From Prunella strophiata (lineage: Eukaryota > Chordata > Aves > Passeriformes > Prunellidae), in assembly GCA_036583965.1 (NCBI GenBank), contig JAZBQD010000021.1, forward strand, positions 20,551,620 through 20,615,619: 64,000 nucleotides of DNA, given 5' to 3'. Positions 33,871 to 64,000 of this stretch are shown piece after piece. Position 1 is the stretch's first letter; each line of letters opens with the position of its first letter. Made by a program: the position numbers and the translations under genes. Below the pieces are notes generated by a model, which saw only the letters and a program-made list of their open reading frames with translations, ran no database searches and was not told where the DNA came from.

Positions 33871-33876
33871 AATAAA
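33871..33876 (+). terminator. CDH1 polyadenylation signal AATAAA
   Basis: AATAAA in an AT-rich context (GAAATAATAAATTG) followed by TTTTAAAAAAACC. Confidence 0.85.
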
Positions 33877-33984
33877 TTGTTTTAAAAAAACCAAACAGCT
33901 TGTCTGTGTGTGAGGCTCTGCCGGTGCTCAAAGGCTTTACCTGCTGTGCAGGTGTGGCCATGGCCCCCTCCACAGGGAAAGCAG

Positions 33985-34165
33985 AATCACGGAAGTGTTA
34001 GACTTCGAAGAGACTTTATGGATCATCCAACTCCACCCCTGCCATGGCAGGGACACCTTCCACCATCCCAGGTGCTCCAAGCCCCATCCAGCCTGGCCTG
34101 GGACACTGCCAGGGATCCAGGGGCAGCCTCAGCTGCTCGGGGCAACTGCCAGGGCCTCATCACTC
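33985..34165 (-). mobile_element. CR1 LINE 3' fragment, inverted
   Basis: Starts AGAATCACGGAAGTGTTAGA and contains CAGGGACACCTTCCACCATC and CAAGCCCCATCCAGCCTGGC, the reverse complement of the CR1 3' end. Confidence 0.88.
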
Positions 34166-34221
34166 TCAGGTGAGGATTCCTTGGCACTAGCGCACCTACC
34201 CTGCGCAGTGGCAGTCATTTC

Positions 34222-34285
34222 CCCTGAGCAGTGCTGTGCAGTGCAGTGCAGTGCTGTGCTGTCCTGTCCTGTCCTGTGCTGCCCT
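34222..34285. repeat. GCAGT/TGTCC pentamer repeat upstream of TANGO6
   Basis: Runs of GTGCAGTGCAGTGCAGTG and TGTCCTGTCCTGTCCTG within the likely TANGO6 promoter. Confidence 0.75.
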
Positions 34286-34357
34286 GTCCCTCACGCCCGT
34301 CCCTCACGCCGGTCCCCAGCTCTCCGGGCGCGCTCTTCTCCCATTCCCGACCTCCCC

Positions 34358-34368
34358 AAGATGGCGGC
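34358..34368 (+). promoter_or_regulatory. YY1-type element AAGATGGCGGC at TANGO6
   Basis: Perfect match to the YY1 core often found at transcription starts of TATA-less housekeeping genes, 94 bp before the chosen ATG. Confidence 0.6.
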
Positions 34369-34451
34369 AGCCGCGCGGCCCCGCCCCTCACGCGCCCTCC
34401 CCGCTCATGGCGGCCGGCGGCGGCCCCGCCCCTTGCCCTGCCCTCCGCAGC

Positions 34452-53879
<19,428 letters not shown>

Positions 53880-53996
53880 TGGGGCTGAGCCCGTGGAGAT
53901 GAACTGCTCCTCTCTGGTCAGGGAAGGGCTCCGTGCCCTCCAGGATGCCGCTGGCGGTGCCCATGGGAGGGGAACCTCGCTGGGACGAGGGGTGGG

Positions 53997-54002
53997 ATTA
54001 AA
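53997..54002 (+). terminator. TANGO6 probable polyA signal ATTAAA
   Basis: ATTAAA 118 bases after the stop codon, followed by a GT-rich stretch (CCTGTGTCTGTGATGTCTGT). Confidence 0.65.
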
Positions 54003-55239
54003 CTGAAACATGCTCAGCCCTGTGTCTGTGATGTCTGTGGGGCCACACAAAGCTCATAGGTGCCATCATGGTCATGTCCCAGACCCTGTGTCCTGTGGAA
54101 GGGTGGGCATCACCCCCAGGGTGAGCCCTGAGTTGGGCAAGCGGCTGGCAGGGCCAGTGCTCCAGGCTCCCTTTGGCTAGGCAGCACCAAATGTGTGGCT
54201 GTCCCCAAGGGGAGTCAGGAGGGAGCTCTGCTGTCTGCACCCCTAGAGTGGAATTCTGTGGCCCCTCCTTGGCACTGTACTCACACCACAAGAGTGCTGA
54301 AGAGTCCGAGAGCTCCCTCACCACAGGGTCTGAGGATGGGCCCCTCTGGTGTGGCACCAAGAGCCCCTCCATGCTGAGGAGGGGCTAAGAGACCCTGCAG
54401 GGTACCTGGCTGGGACCACCACTATGTGCTCAGGGATACCCCAACATCAGTCACCTCCTCCCTCCAGGCAGGGCAGGGCAGTCCCCATGAGTGCTGCAGC
54501 ACCGTGGGCCCCATTCCTGCACCAGGAGCTGCTGCACACCCAGGGTGTGGGGGGAGCAGAGTCCTCAGGGACCCAGCTCCGTGGCCCCCTCGCTCCCCTG
54601 GCTCTGGGCAGCCCAGCCCCACCGTGCACAGCCCAGGAGCCCATTTCCCAGCTGCCCTGTGTCCTGCCAAATGTGGGGTGTCCAGCACCCCCCTTCCCTG
54701 CCAGGCTGGGACTCCTGGCCCTGTCTCCACCCGGGGTGTTCTGCTGCAGGGATCCCCTTTCCCAGCTCCTGGTGCTCAGTCCCCGGGCCCTAATCCCGGC
54801 CTTGCCTCGCACCCAGCTCCCAGCACAGCAGGACACGGCTGGGCTGAGAAACCCAAAAGTGCTGAATTTGAGCCCCGAGTCGAGGCTGTGCCTCCTACAG
54901 ACTCAGAATGGCCCCTCCAGGAGCTGGTTGTCCCCTGCCATCAGGCTGGCACAGGGACAAAGTGCTGCTGTCCCCGGGATGCCCCTGGTCCTGCCCTGGC
55001 ACCCACCGGCCACGGGGACAGGTGACACGGGTGGCTCATGCCGCGGGGGACACGGTGGCACAAGAAGGTGACACGTGGGTGTCATGAGAGGGGACCCAAG
55101 AGCGGGGCAGGGGGAGGTGGAGTGGCCGGTCCCTGTCCCTCACCGGTCCCTGGTTTGGGGTGACACCTTCCCAGTTCCTCCTCCACCCCGAGCGCCTGCC
55201 GGGGTCCCTGGGGCTGCCTCCGCGCCCTGCCCGCACCTG
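54003..55239. other. TANGO6 to HAS3 intergenic region
   Basis: No exon or clear mobile element recognised on either strand. It becomes CpG-rich from about 55050. Confidence 0.5.
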
Positions 55240-55560
55240 CAGCCGGTGCCGGGTGATGGTGATGCCGGTTCCGGTGCAGCACCAGAGCCGCTGCCGCTGC
55301 TGCCGGTATAGCAGCTGTGCCGTGATGCCTGTGATGGTATCGGAGCCGGTGCAGCACTGGTGCCGCGGATGCCGGTGCCGCCGGTGCTGCCGGTGCTGCC
55401 GGTGCCGGTCATCACTCCCGCAGTGCGGGGCTGGGGCCGGTGCCAGGTACTGCCGGTGCGGGGCGGGTTCCCGGGGCTTGCGGGCGGAGCTGGAGCCGGT
55501 GCCGGTGCTGGTGCCGGGGGCGGTGCCGGCGGTGCCGGTGCCGGTGCCGGTGCCGGGCGG
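55240..55560. repeat. GCCGGTGCCGG-rich hexamer repeat upstream of HAS3
   Basis: Diverged GCCGGT/GGTGCC units over about 300 bp, densest at 55375-55410 and 55493-55557, ending about 40 bp before the TATA box. Confidence 0.75.
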
Positions 55561-55599
55561 GGCCCCCGCGGGCTGCGGGCGGTGCCGGCCCCGCCGCGG

Positions 55600-55605
55600 T
55601 ATAAA
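55600..55605 (+). promoter_or_regulatory. HAS3 TATA box
   Basis: TATAAA in GCCGCGGTATAAAGGGGC. The first, non-coding exon probably starts about 30 bp downstream and ends at 55683, where a GTGAGT donor follows. Confidence 0.75.
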
Positions 55606-56478
55606 GGGGCCGCACGGGCCGGGCCGGGCGCACAGCGGCGGCGGCGGGTGGGGAGCGGCGGCACCACCACCGGCACCTCCACGGTGAGTCCCGCTCCCTC
55701 CTTCTCCCTCCCGGCCCGCTGGTGCCGGCTCGGGTGCCCCGCGGTGCTGTGAGACCGGCAGCACAGGAGGCTGCGGGGCCGGGGCTAACGGGCAGTCGGG
55801 AGCGCCGGGGGCTGCGGGACCGGGAGGAGCCGGGAGCGCCGGGGGCTGCGGGACCGGGGGGAAGCCGGAGGGGGCTGCCCGGGAGGTGCCGCCGGGGGTC
55901 CCGGGGCTGGCTCCGCGCCCTTCCCGCACCCCCGCACGTGCTCGTGCAGCCCCGACCCGCCCGCACCCCCTGCCCGCGCCCCGGTGCACCTCCGCAGTCC
56001 CGTCCTGCCCGCGCTGCTCGTCCCATCCCGCAGCGGGGCGGGGGTCTGGCTGCTGCCATCCCCGCAGCCGGGGGTCCCGCCGCACGCGCTCGGGTGGAGG
56101 AGGACCCTGGGCGGCCGTGATTTCCCCGGGGACACCCCGGTCCCTGACATCCCCGTGCCCTTCCCTGTCCTCCAGCCCAGCCATCGCCTGCGAGCAGCCG
56201 TGCTCCTGCTTGGGTGGATGGGGGGTGCCGGCGCTGTACTCAGTGGGGTACCTGGGACCCCTGCACCGCAGCTGGCACCACACAGCGGGGTGTGTGGGAC
56301 CCCCGCACCTCCTCTGGCCCCGTGGAGGCACTGGGAAGGTGTCACCCCCAAACCAGTGACCGGTGAGGGACAGGGTGGCCGTGGCGCAGCAGAGGAGCAG
56401 GGCTACCCCGCTTTTGCATTCTGGGTGCCTGACGGGGACGATGTCTCCCTGCCCTGACGGTGCCCCCTGTGCCCCCAG

Positions 56479-58739
56479 ATGCCAGGGAGCCTCTCCACGG
56501 CCCTGCGTGTCGTGGGGACCAGCCTCTTCGCCGTGGCGGTGCTGGGGGGAATCCTGGCCGCCTACGTCACAGGGTACCAGTTCATCCACACGGAGAAGCA
56601 CTACCTCTCCTTCGGGCTCTACGGGGCCATCCTGGGGCTGCACCTCTTCATCCAGAGCCTCTTCGCCTTCCTGGAGCACCGGCGCATGCGGGGCGAGGGG
56701 CAGCCGCTGCGGCCGGGCCGCTCGGTGGCCCTCTGCATCGCCGCCTTCCAGGAGGACCCCGACTACCTGACCAAGTGCCTGCGCTCCGTCAAGCGCATCT
56801 CCTTCCCTGACCTCAAAGTGGTGATGGTGGTGGACGGGAACGGCCCCGACGACACCTACATGCTGGACATCTTCCACGACGTGATGGGCTCCGAGCGCTC
56901 CGGCAGCTACATCTGGAGGAGCAACTTCCACGCCTGGGGCGAGGGGGAGACGGAGGCCGGGCTGCGGGAAGGGCTGGCCCGTGTGCAGGCGCTGGTCCGC
57001 AGCAACACCTACTCCTGCATCCTGCAGAAGTGGGGCGGGAAGCGGGAGGTGATGTACACGGCCTTCCGGGCGCTCGGAGACTCCGTGGACTACATCCAGG
57101 TGCATGCATGGGCTGGGGGATGTGGGCAGTGAGCGTCCTGGGCAGAGGGGCTGCGGGTGGAACGGGAGCAGCCCCGGGAATCCTCAGTAGCACCTGGGTG
57201 CCTGGCACCAGATCTGGCCCCATGCACCGGCCAAGAGCCACCAGGGCTGGGGGCCGCTGTCACTGGGGTGGCTGAGGTGTTGACTGCTGCCCATGGGTGT
57301 CCCATCACCCCCTCAGCACATGGCCTGCTGTGGTGTCATCCCGTGGGACAGTGTGGCATGGGGTGCAAGGTCCCCACATGTGGTGACTGGGACAGGTCCT
57401 CCCTTAGTGCCAGCAGCCAGAGATGGGTGTCCCGTGCAGCGGTGCCCCGGTACCACCGGGTGCTCTGCTCCCCTCCATCGCCTGCCGCTCTCCGGGGCTC
57501 TGCCTGGTCTCGCCGTCCGTGGCTCAGGCTTGCCTGGCTGTGGGCTGGGCTGTCTGCCGGGCACGCGTGGGCGGAGGGAGCGGGGCTCGACGTTCCCTCT
57601 GCCCCCAGGTGTGTGACTCAGACACGGTGCTGGACCCCGCCTGCACCGCCGAGATGCTCCGCATCCTGGAGGCCGACCCCCACGTCGGCGGCGTCGGCGG
57701 CGACGTCCAGGTACGCTGGCATGAGGGAGGGACCCCGGGGCGGCGAGGCGAGGGCAGGGCTGGGGGCCCCAGGGGGCTGCAGCACCGCCGGGGCTCACAT
57801 CCATGCCCTCCCCAGATCCTGAACAAGTACGACTCGTGGCTCTCCTTCCTGAGCAGCGTGCGGTACTGGATGGCCTTCAACGTGGAGCGCGCGTGCCAGT
57901 CGTACTTCGGCTGCGTGCAGTGCATCAGCGGCCCCCTGGGCATGTACCGCAACGCGCTGCTGCAGCAGTTCCTCGAGGACTGGTACCACCAGACCTTCCT
58001 GGGCAGCAAGTGCAGCTTCGGGGACGACCGGCACCTCACCAACCGCGTGCTCAGCCTGGGCTACCGGACCAAGTACACAGCTCGCTCCAAGTGCCTGACG
58101 GAGACGCCCACGCGGTACCTGCGCTGGCTCAACCAGCAGACCCGCTGGAGCAAGTCCTACTTCCGCGAGTGGCTCTACAACGCGCTCTGGTTCCACAAGC
58201 ACCACCTCTGGATGACCTACGAGTCGGTGGTCACCGGCTTCTTCCCCTTCTTCCTCATCGCCACCGTCATCCAGCTCTTCTACCGCGGCCGCGTCTGGAA
58301 CATCCTCCTGTTCCTGCTGACGGTGCAGCTGGTGGGTGTCATCAAGGCCACCTATGCCTGCTTCCTGCGCGGCAGCGCCGAGATGATCTTCATGTCCCTC
58401 TACGCCCTCCTCTACATGTCCAGCCTGCTGCCCGCCAAGATCTTCGCCATTGCCACCATCAACAAGTCGGGCTGGGGCACCTCAGGGCGCCGCACCATTG
58501 TGGTGAACTTCGTGGGGCTGCTGCCGGTGTCGGTGTGGGTGGCGGTGCTGCTGGGCGGGCTGGCCTACACCGCCTACAGCCAGGACCTCTTCAGCGAGAC
58601 TGAGGTGGCCTTCCTCGTCTCAGGTGCCATCCTCTATGCCTGCTACTGGGTGGCGCTGCTCACCCTCTACCTGGCCATCGTTGCCCGCCGCTGCGGCAAG
58701 AGGCAGGAGCAGTGCGGGCTGGTCTTCACTGAGGTCTGA
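56479..58739 (+). CDS. HAS3: HAS3, hyaluronan synthase 3
   Basis: Coding exons 56479-57099, 57609-57710 and 57816-58739 give 548 residues with no frameshift; the ATG is the first codon after the acceptor. The plasma-membrane enzyme polymerises UDP-GlcNAc and UDP-GlcA into hyaluronan and extrudes it. Two N-terminal membrane helices (residues ~15-65) precede the GT2 catalytic domain: [13 protein letters not shown] at ~210-212 (UDP-metal binding), SGPLGMYR at ~280-286, GDDRHLTN at ~310 and QQTRW at ~348-352 (acceptor/translocation motif). A cluster of C-terminal helices follows ([14 protein letters not shown] onward), ending FTEV. The strong match in the [15 protein letters not shown] region and the CDH1-TANGO6-HAS3 order point to HAS3 rather than HAS1 or HAS2. 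Confidence 0.97.
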
Positions 58740-61251
58740 CCGTGGGGTGGTCCCGTGCCAGGGTCATCCCATGTGCCGTGGCGATCCGATGTGTCAGGGT
58801 CACCACCCCCGTCCCCTCTTCCCCATCCCGGAGCCACCAGGTGCTGGGGTGATCCCCCATGCTGGAGTGAACACCCCCAGTCCCCTTTTTCCCAATCCCG
58901 GAGCTGCTGGGCAGCGCTGAGCGCTCCCAACCCTTGGCACTTCTCATCACATCTTGAAATCTTGCTTTTTTTCCTTTATTAAGATGCAAACTTTTCCTAT
59001 ATTTCCATTTTTCCATCCCAAGCTGGCCACAGAGAAGCCGAGCCAGGGCTGCCCATCACCCAGCCAGGTGCTGCCAGCTACATCCCAGCTGTGCCCTATG
59101 GAGCATCCTGGTGTGGAGCGCTGCTGGCCACGCTGCCCACACCCCACTCCAGAACTTCCCACCCTTCGGTGCTTTTCACAGGGATTCCAGTCCCACCTCC
59201 GTGGTGCTACAGCACGTCCCACCCCCAGGACAGGCTCCGTCGGCGCGGTGCCGGCACTGCTGGCTGGTGCTGCCTGTGCCCCACGGCTGCGTGCGGGCAC
59301 GTGCCCACGGGGAGCCCCCAGGCCTTTCGGGGGGTCTGGCTGCTCCAGGAGGGCAGCAGGTTCCTTCAGCTTTGCCAAAGAGCCAAGGGGGGGATCCTGG
59401 CATGGAGAAACTGGGAAAACTGGGGGGCTGTGTGCCGACCGGAGCGTTGCTGGAGACCCTTTGGGGCCATGTCATGCTCTGGCCACCCACAGCCCCATCC
59501 ACTCCCCAACCCAATGAACGCGCGCTGGCGCTAAATAGAGATGTCTTCCCCAGGGCTGTCCACGCCGCCCACCCGCTGAGTTGATGACTTACACACGTTG
59601 TGACAGGTAGTAATGTCACTGACAGCCTCTCCCTGGCACCCAGTGTTTATGCATTCAACAAACCCTTGTCCTGTCTCTGCCGTTCCCAGGGGAGGAGCGG
59701 CCGTGCCTGCTGGGGACGGCGCCTCGCTGGGGGCTGCTTATCGTGCTCAGGAAGGATTGCACTGAATTTTGCTGCTGCTTCCCCACACCAGGCCAGCATC
59801 AGCTGTGAAGGCTTAAGCCCCAGATCTTGAAACAAAGGGGGGGCAAGGATTTGTAACAGCCAGGAAATTATATACAGTGTCCAAATCCCTTGCAAAAGCA
59901 CTGACAGCTCCTGACAGGGGATGGATCAGATGATTAAACTGGTTGCTGAACTAAGTCTGAGCAAAAAGGCCAAAGGAGAGCAAGAATCCCAAAGGGGAGG
60001 AAAAAGAACATCCCCAATTTTTGGCCTATACACTCCCTCACTAAGCTGATGCAACTCAGATCTTCTTAGTATTAATGCTGCGGGGAACGGCTCTGAGGTA
60101 TTGTCACTTTAGCTCTCTGCAAAGCCACTGTCCCTGCGGCATGGGCACAGAGGGACCCCTCTTCACACAGCCCCCTCCCACCTCTCAGTTTAGAGCCAAT
60201 GCCTAGGAGAGGGTGACAAATGCATTGCTGAGAAGGAAAACTAACTCCTGCAAAGCCTGAAGACATCAGGGAGTTAGAACATTCCCTCCCCACAGGCAGG
60301 TTTTTCCTCTAATGCTTGTTCTAAGACTCGTATTCAACCTCTGGGGATGCTGTCAAATGGGAGTCTATTGCGTTCAAAAGATTAATATAGAAGTTTATTA
60401 GACTCAGAAGAAGCTCACCTATCACTGAGCCGCGTCAGTGGCGCAGTAGAGAAAGCAATATTAAAAACACGGCCGCAGCCAGCAGCCTGAGACCCTCATC
60501 CCCTTACGCTACGAATAATTAGCTTGGTAAAAATACCAAAATACAAAATGAGTGCTAGGCAGAAGCCTGAGAGGTAGAGAGGACCTAGGAATTAAAACAT
60601 GAAGAAAAAAACCCTGTTCTGGAGTAGGGGGAAACCCAATTATCAGCAGGAGCTATTGGCCCAGAGGGACAGCAGTTAGGAACCTTCCAGGGCCCTAAGA
60701 GGGGAGGAGCTGGAGGAGCTGAGAAATGGAGGGGGACAGAAGGAGCCAGAGCACAGGCTCCTGCCCCTAGGGACAGGCAGAAGGAATGTCATAATTCAAT
60801 TTAGAGAGAGAAAAGCTTGGAAGAGATGATAAAAGCCTCCAAATCTATTAAAAGGCTCCTTCAGAAAGTTGCGGGTGGGGCATTTTTCTACTGCTGGAAG
60901 GAGGTAGGGATTGAACTGAAGCAGATTTATTGAAGATATTTCGATGGGGGGAAAAAAACACTCCTCACGACTTTCAAAGGTTGATTGAACTCTCATCCTC
61001 CGAGAAGCAGCACAATGACAGGGGAAGCTGGACCAGTAAACCTTTGCCATTTTGGGTGGCTCTGCCTTCCCCTGCTCTGGGCGAGCCCAGCGAGAGTGAG
61101 CAGAGTCCACAAGCAGCGCAGCAGCCCCAAGCCCTGGGCCCCTGTTCAGTTCAGATAATTAAGCAGTGTTTAGACATCTAAGGCTGTCCTGCTGGCTACT
61201 GCCTCAAGTACCTCGAGAAATGAAAATCATTGCTTTGCTCTCACCAACTTC
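58740..61251. other. HAS3 3' flank, no gene recognised
   Basis: 58740-59000 is probably HAS3 3'UTR; a weak TTTATTAAGATGC tail occurs near 58976. The rest, especially 59830-61250, is AT-richer than the gene region and contains no conserved exon. It may be old unresolved repeat. The orthologues expected next to HAS3 in mammals (CHTF8, UTP4) were not found. Confidence 0.5.
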
Positions 61252-61751
61252 NNNNNNNNNNNNNNNNNNNNNNNNNNNNNNNNNNNNNNNNNNNNNNNNN
61301 NNNNNNNNNNNNNNNNNNNNNNNNNNNNNNNNNNNNNNNNNNNNNNNNNNNNNNNNNNNNNNNNNNNNNNNNNNNNNNNNNNNNNNNNNNNNNNNNNNNN
61401 NNNNNNNNNNNNNNNNNNNNNNNNNNNNNNNNNNNNNNNNNNNNNNNNNNNNNNNNNNNNNNNNNNNNNNNNNNNNNNNNNNNNNNNNNNNNNNNNNNNN
61501 NNNNNNNNNNNNNNNNNNNNNNNNNNNNNNNNNNNNNNNNNNNNNNNNNNNNNNNNNNNNNNNNNNNNNNNNNNNNNNNNNNNNNNNNNNNNNNNNNNNN
61601 NNNNNNNNNNNNNNNNNNNNNNNNNNNNNNNNNNNNNNNNNNNNNNNNNNNNNNNNNNNNNNNNNNNNNNNNNNNNNNNNNNNNNNNNNNNNNNNNNNNN
61701 NNNNNNNNNNNNNNNNNNNNNNNNNNNNNNNNNNNNNNNNNNNNNNNNNNN
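61252..61751. other. Assembly gap, 500 N
   Basis: Exactly 500 N, which usually marks a scaffold join of arbitrary size. Sequence on the two sides need not be as close as drawn. Confidence 0.99.
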
Positions 61752-63119
61752 ACTGTTACTGGGCTGTAATTGGGACTGCAGACCTAGCTGAAAACCCAAT
61801 AAAGAATCCCCTCTTTGGGTGCTGCCTAGGATGCTCGGTTTTATACCATATTAATACCTCTTTTTCATCATCTCTTTATTTTAGACTTTTCCCAACAGTA
61901 AATTTGAAACAAAATGCATCTTCATGTTCAATTTTCAATCTCAGATTAACTCAGGGCAATTTTCACAACTGCAATCATATTAGGTTATTAAATATTTTTT
62001 ACATATTTCCTATTTTGCCAAAATCACTCAGATGAACGGGTGCACTGCTTGAAAAGGTTTCAAACACCAGTCTCATATTATATAAAAGTGCAGGATGCTA
62101 ACATCTATATTTAATTTAAGGAGCTTTGTGTGCATAATTTGCCCCCAAATATCCTGGAGTTTGTCCTTTTTAATTTCTTGGACGGGGATCGCTGCCGGGA
62201 CCCGCCGGGACTGCGGCAGGACGGCTGCGGGCTGGGACTGACCCCTCCCGCCCCGCCCCCAGGGCCGGGGTGCCCACACCAGCTTTAATCCCCCGGGCTG
62301 AAGCCATCGCTGATCTCACCGCCTGTGCCTTGGGGCCAGCTCGGCCCCCCGCCCGGGGGACCCCCGGTGCCCCCGGCTCACGTCCAGGGGAGCCGGTGTC
62401 CCCCTGCCTTGGGGCTTCCCCCACGGAGGTCACGCTGTCCCCACACGGGGCAGGGCTGTGGGACCCCCATTGCTGCATGACAGGGTCCCCACGCCCTGCT
62501 CAGGGTGGGGGGACACATTTGTCTTACAGGGGGCTCCCAGGGGTGCAGAGGGGGTGCTCTGGTCCTGGCCTCCCCCCGTGCCCCGGTGCCCCCCAGCAGT
62601 GCCCCCCAGGTGTCCCAAAGCTGAACAAACGCCGTGTCCGTGCCCTGGGGCTGCAGGGACGCTCCCGGGCTGTCCCTCCCCAGCCGCCTGTGCCCTCGGG
62701 CAGGACGCGTAGATCGATGCACTTTTGGCTTTTTGTACTTCCCCTCCCCTTGGGGCAGCTCCCGCACTCGGGGGCTGGGGCCCGGGCGGGGCCTCAGCGG
62801 GACGGACCCCAGGCCCCCCCCCCCCTGCCGGGACCCCCGAACCCTCCCCAACCTCCTGCACGGTTCTCTGCTTCGGGGGGGCTGGGGGTCCTGTGGGGTG
62901 CTGGCTCGGGGCTGCTGCCCCCCCTCCTTCTATTTTTGTATTCTTTGTAAATCGCTATTTATATCAGATTGCCTTTTCCAGGGGCTCCGGGTCTCATTTC
63001 CAGTCTGGTGTGGGGATGGTGGGGGGAGTGGGGGTCTCTGGGGGAGCTGGGGCAGGGTCTCTGGGGGGATTCCTGAGGGTGCTGGGGCAACTTTAACAGC
63101 AGGGACAGCAGGGCCAGTT
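61752..63119. other. AT-rich then GC-rich sequence after the gap; possible 3'UTR
   Basis: 61752-62170 is AT-rich with CCCAATAAAGAATCC near 61796. From 62200 the sequence is GC-rich, ending at about 62930-62985 in TTTTTGTATTCTTTGTAAAT and TCGCTATTTATATCAG, which looks like the AT-rich end of a 3'UTR. No coding exon could be assigned. Confidence 0.35.
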
Positions 63120-63127
63120 CAGCTGTG

Positions 63128-63320
63128 GGACAGGGGGCGCAGCAGTGGCACAGGGGGCACAGCAGTGGCACAGGGGGTACAGCAGTGGCACAGGGGGGCA
63201 CAGCAGTGGGAACAGGGGGTACAACAGTGGCACAGGGGGGCACAGCAGTGGCACAGGGGGGTACAGCAGTGGCACAGGGGGGCACAGCAGTGGGAACAGG
63301 GGGCACAGCAGTGGCTCAGG
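63128..63320. repeat. ~20-bp minisatellite, unit GCACAGCAGTGGCACAGGGG
   Basis: About nine or ten units with variable G runs and TACAG or GGAACAGG variants. Confidence 0.92.
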
Positions 63321-63429
63321 TCCCTGCAGGGGTGTGGGGGTGTGGGTGTGGTGTGTGCACAGGGAAATACCGTACACGTGTGCACAGTGTGTGTGCAAAT
63401 ACTGTACACATGGGGGTGTGTACCTGGGT

Positions 63430-63925
63430 TACGTGAACATGTAAACACACAAACACATGAACACACACACAGACACACATGAACACATGCATAAACACAC
63501 ATGAACATGTAAATACACACACAGACACATGAACACACACAAACACACGTGAACACTCATGAACACACACACAGACACACACACACATTCATTCACACAC
63601 ACACAGACACACATGAACACACACAAGAACACATGTAAACACTCATGGACACAGACAGACACACACACAGACACACACATACACCAAACCCACATAAACA
63701 CACACACAGACACAGAAACACATGTAAACACTCATGGACACACACCCACTCACACACACAGACATATAGAGACACTCACACTCACACTCACACTCACTCA
63801 CACTCACACTTCACACTCATGCACTCACACTCACACTCACACTCACACTCACACTCATGCACTCACACTCACACTCACACTCACACTCACACTCACACTC
63901 ACACACACTCACACTCACACTCACA
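63430..63925. repeat. CA-rich compound microsatellite, ending in CACTCA repeats
   Basis: Interrupted (CA)n with ACATGAACACACAC-type units to about 63765, then a long run of ACTCAC hexamers to 63925. Spurious Cys-Val or His-Thr open frames result. Confidence 0.95.
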
Positions 63926-64000
63926 TTCGCGAGTTTTTGGAGAATTCCCGCGCACTCCGCGCCCGCGGGGCGGGGCCGTAACGGGCGGGGCTAGATTAAG
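63926..64000. promoter_or_regulatory. CpG-rich edge with GC boxes
   Basis: Abrupt change to CpG-dense sequence with GGGGCGGGGCC and GGGCGGGGC GC boxes at the window end, suggesting a promoter or CpG island that continues outside. Confidence 0.45.

Noticed and set aside
55036..57105. 689-codon minus-strand open frame
   Set aside because: Antisense shadow of the HAS3 promoter and exon 2.
63119..63981. Cys/Val- and His/Thr-rich open frames near the end
   Set aside because: Translations of the minisatellite and CA/CACTCA microsatellite.

Overview
This window is vertebrate nuclear DNA, almost certainly from a bird. Genes are split by GT-AG introns, CpG-rich promoters and GC-rich minisatellites are frequent, at least eleven fragments of the avian/reptile LINE CR1 are present, and a CDH3-like gene sits just upstream of CDH1, as known for chicken K-CAM and L-CAM. 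All identifications come from reading the translated exons; no database search was run.

Layout. 62-954 (+): the last four coding exons of DEF8. 2203-3067 (-): the three 3' coding exons of DBNDD1. 6757-14166 (+): all of GAS8/DRC4, preceded by a 75-copy, 13-bp minisatellite. 14453-15161 (-): an intact 119-codon URAH. These four match the order of human 16q24.3. Next comes a classical cadherin cluster: an inverted, truncated third cadherin copy (16178-17320, -), a complete CDH3-like gene (18445-24094, +) and CDH1/L-CAM (25344-33170, +). TANGO6 (34452-53879, +) and HAS3 (56479-58739, +) follow, the order of human 16q22.1. From 58740 to the end I recognise no gene; this part contains a 500-base N gap, a minisatellite and a long CA-rich tract.

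The genes belong to different cellular jobs: endolysosome positioning (DEF8), motile cilia (GAS8), urate breakdown (URAH), calcium-dependent adhesion (cadherins), Golgi organisation or polymerase import (TANGO6) and hyaluronan synthesis (HAS3). Only the three cadherin loci show evidence of interaction, and this is the most interesting part. The inverted fragment shares a tract of about 547 bp, introns included, with the EC1 region of CDH1 at over 99% identity and with sharp edges, while its flanks resemble the CDH3-like gene. CDH3-like and CDH1 also share a near-identical last exon that continues into the 3'UTR. Both patterns look like interlocus gene conversion.

Caveat: GAS8, both cadherins, TANGO6 and the inverted fragment carry several single-base indels inside otherwise conserved exons. 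Exon lengths and phases locate them. They are more likely assembly errors than gene death.
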